A stretch of DNA of 64,000 nt from Fervidobacterium sp. UBA5837 (lineage in GTDB: Bacteria; Thermotogota; Thermotogae; Thermotogales; Fervidobacteriaceae), in contig DJGV01000010.1 of the NCBI GenBank assembly GCA_002432805.1, positions 191,617-255,616 on the forward strand, given 5' to 3'. A program made the translations under genes and the position numbers. The notes under the pieces were generated by a model. That model searched no databases and was not told where the DNA came from. It saw only the letters and a list, made by a program, of their open reading frames with translations. Every line of letters starts with the position of its first letter. The first letter of the stretch is position 1. Below, in pieces: positions 63,024 through 64,000 of the stretch.

Positions 63024-63035
63024 ATCGTTAACGAT
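63024..63035. promoter_or_regulatory. LacI-type operator, ATCGTTAACGAT
   Basis: A perfect 12-base palindrome sharing CGTTAACG(G/A)TAAT with the site before the regulator gene. A candidate -10 (TATAAC) ends 3 bases upstream, so the site would cover the transcription start of the ABC transporter gene. Confidence 0.65.
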
Positions 63036-63070
63036 AATTGTAAACAAGGTTTTTCTAGGGGGTGATTAGA

Positions 63071-63085
63071 ATGAGATGCCTTTAG
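63071..63085 (+). CDS. Possible 4-codon upstream peptide (MRCL)
   Basis: ATG AGA TGC CTT TAG follows AGGGGGTGA at an ideal distance, about 100 bases before the transporter gene. It could be a leader peptide, a decayed gene start, or chance. Confidence 0.3.
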   Translation: MRCL

Positions 63086-63189
63086 ACAGTAACGATATTT
63101 TAGATTCAACATTTGCTTTTCCATATTACTTGGTATAGTTTTTTAGCAATATTGGCAACGATACCGATAAAATTCTGGAGGTGAGGGAT

Positions 63190-64000
63190 GTGAAAAAGTT
63201 TTTTTGGGTATTAGTACTTTGTATGACGATGCTTCTTTCCGTAGTTGTTTTTTCCAAGCCAGTTGAAATATCTTTCTGGACTCTTTTTAGTGGTGGAGAA
63301 GGGCACATTATGAACAATCTTGTTGATGAATTTAACAAATCACAAGACCAAGTTCGTGTAAATCAACAAGCTCTTGATTGGGGACAGTACTATAGTAAAC
63401 TTTTGGCCGCTATGTTGGCTGGAAATCCACCAGACCTTGCTATTATGCACAAGTCTTCTTTACCAGATTATGTTCAAAGAGGGACAGTGTTACCTTTAAA
63501 TAATTATATGCCGAATGCTCTGAAACAAGATTATCTACAAAACATACTTCAAGCAGTTACTTTTAACGGTCAAATATATGCTTTCCCATTGGATACTCAC
63601 CCTTTGGTACTGTACTATAATAAGAATGTACTCAAAAAGGCTGGGTTTGTAGATTCGAAAGGACAAGTAATCCTTCCAAAAACATTTGAAGAGTTCTACA
63701 GTTTTTGTAAACAGATCAAACAAAAAACTGGAAAATATGGACTCTCTATTGAGGATCTAAATGGTTTAGGAGAAAGACTTTGGTTGACCATCTATAGAAA
63801 CTTGGGTGGTGTATTAGAGGATTCAAAAGGGAATTTTTACATTGATAAAGCTATAGCGGAAAAGACTTATAATGAAATACTAAAGTTTTATAAAGAAGGG
63901 TTGACAACCTATGTAAATTACGATACAGCACGAGCACTTTTGGTTAGTGGAGAAGCAGCATTTAATTTTGACGGCGTATGGGCAATAGCAGCTTTTGAAG
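63190..64000 (+). CDS. ABC sugar transporter substrate-binding protein (3' end outside window)
   Basis: Open for 270 codons to the window edge. A signal peptide (KKFFWVLVLCMTMLLSVVVFS) leads into a family-1 extracellular solute-binding protein: VEISFWTLFSGGEG, GNPPDLAIMHKSS, AFPLDTHPLVLYYNKNVLKKAG. It binds a sugar outside the inner membrane and hands it to permeases expected downstream. GTG 63190 follows GGAGGTGA. With the LacI regulator and galT nearby, a galactose-containing sugar is a reasonable guess, unproven. Confidence 0.88.
   Translation, partial: MKKFFWVLVLCMTMLLSVVVFSKPVEISFWTLFSGGEGHIMNNLVDEFNKSQDQVRVNQQALDWGQYYSKLLAAMLAGNPPDLAIMHKSSLPDYVQRGTVLPLNNYMPNALKQDYLQNILQAVTFNGQIYAFPLDTHPLVLYYNKNVLKKAGFVDSKGQVILPKTFEEFYSFCKQIKQKTGKYGLSIEDLNGLGERLWLTIYRNLGGVLEDSKGNFYIDKAIAEKTYNEILKFYKEGLTTYVNYDTARALLVSGEAAFNFDGVWAIAAFE

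Larger units (their letters stand above)
62627..63189. other. Non-coding regulatory stretch before the sugar-transporter gene
   Basis: About 560 AT-rich bases. It holds a weak stem at about 62805-62835, a direct repeat GTAACGGTAACG (62895-62906), the LacI-type operator at 63024-63035, a possible -10 TATAAC (63015-63020) and a 4-codon frame at 63071-63085 with a strong ribosome site. No longer gene was found. Confidence 0.6.

Overview
The window looks like chromosomal DNA of a thermophilic Thermotogota bacterium, most likely Fervidobacterium or a close relative. This is inferred from its AT-rich composition, many TTG starts with strong GGAGG-type ribosome sites, a Thermotoga-type tRNase Z, a tryptophanyl-tRNA synthetase with an iron-sulfur cysteine pattern, a class III-size hybrid cluster protein, and a 12-base DnaA-box-like repeat that differs by one base from the one I recall for Thermotoga maritima. 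The species cannot be fixed without a database search.

Layout. 1-3242 (+): end of a Suf Fe-S operon (sufB end, sufD, sufS, sufU), then mscL (3334-3687). 3818-18296 (-): reading leftward, a cysteine desulfidase-family protein, OadB with a previously untracked 50-residue OadG-like protein, a degenerate GGDEF protein, a methyltransferase, an orphan ABC ATPase, and a type IV pilus/transformation block (pilC, pseudopilin-like, pilM, pilN, pilO, pilP-like, a giant secretin), ending with a MEMO-family protein. 18455-31444 (+): acylphosphatase, purA, a Mut7-C RNase, a 0.5-kb repeat-rich non-coding region interpreted as oriC, then a DUF4416 gene, rimO, pgsA, thpR, recA, recX, rny, murJ, birA-like and dacB. 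31487-35000: a DUF523/DUF1722 gene (-), a small winged-helix gene and a metallophosphatase/PQQ-repeat protein (+). 35093-57002 (-): housekeeping operons: hcp, acpP, pepF, lepA, mscS, trpS, a ferritin-like and a thioredoxin-like gene, PBP2, a DHH-CBS-tRNA nucleotidyltransferase fusion, a phosphoesterase, rnz, rplI, prmC, a DUF59 gene, glmM, AIM24, pyrR, a putative surface protein, tgt and fchA. 57168-57878: SRP RNA (+) and RNase P RNA (-), converging. 58122-64000 (+): MATE exporter, HAD phosphatase, and an AT-richer sugar locus (LacI regulator, galT, start of an ABC sugar-binding protein).

The most interesting signals are (1) the candidate replication origin at about 20816-21332, with at least 15 copies of AAACTTACCACC-like boxes, a (TAG)n tract that fits the DnaA-trio pattern and an AT-rich unwinding candidate; (2) a 1461-residue secretin carrying about twelve repeats with a period near 56 residues, perhaps to span the wide thermotogal periplasm; (3) a hairpin between the Shine-Dalgarno site and start codon of mscL; and (4) small genes tucked between larger ones. 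Start codons were reassigned in many genes by ribosome-binding-site position.
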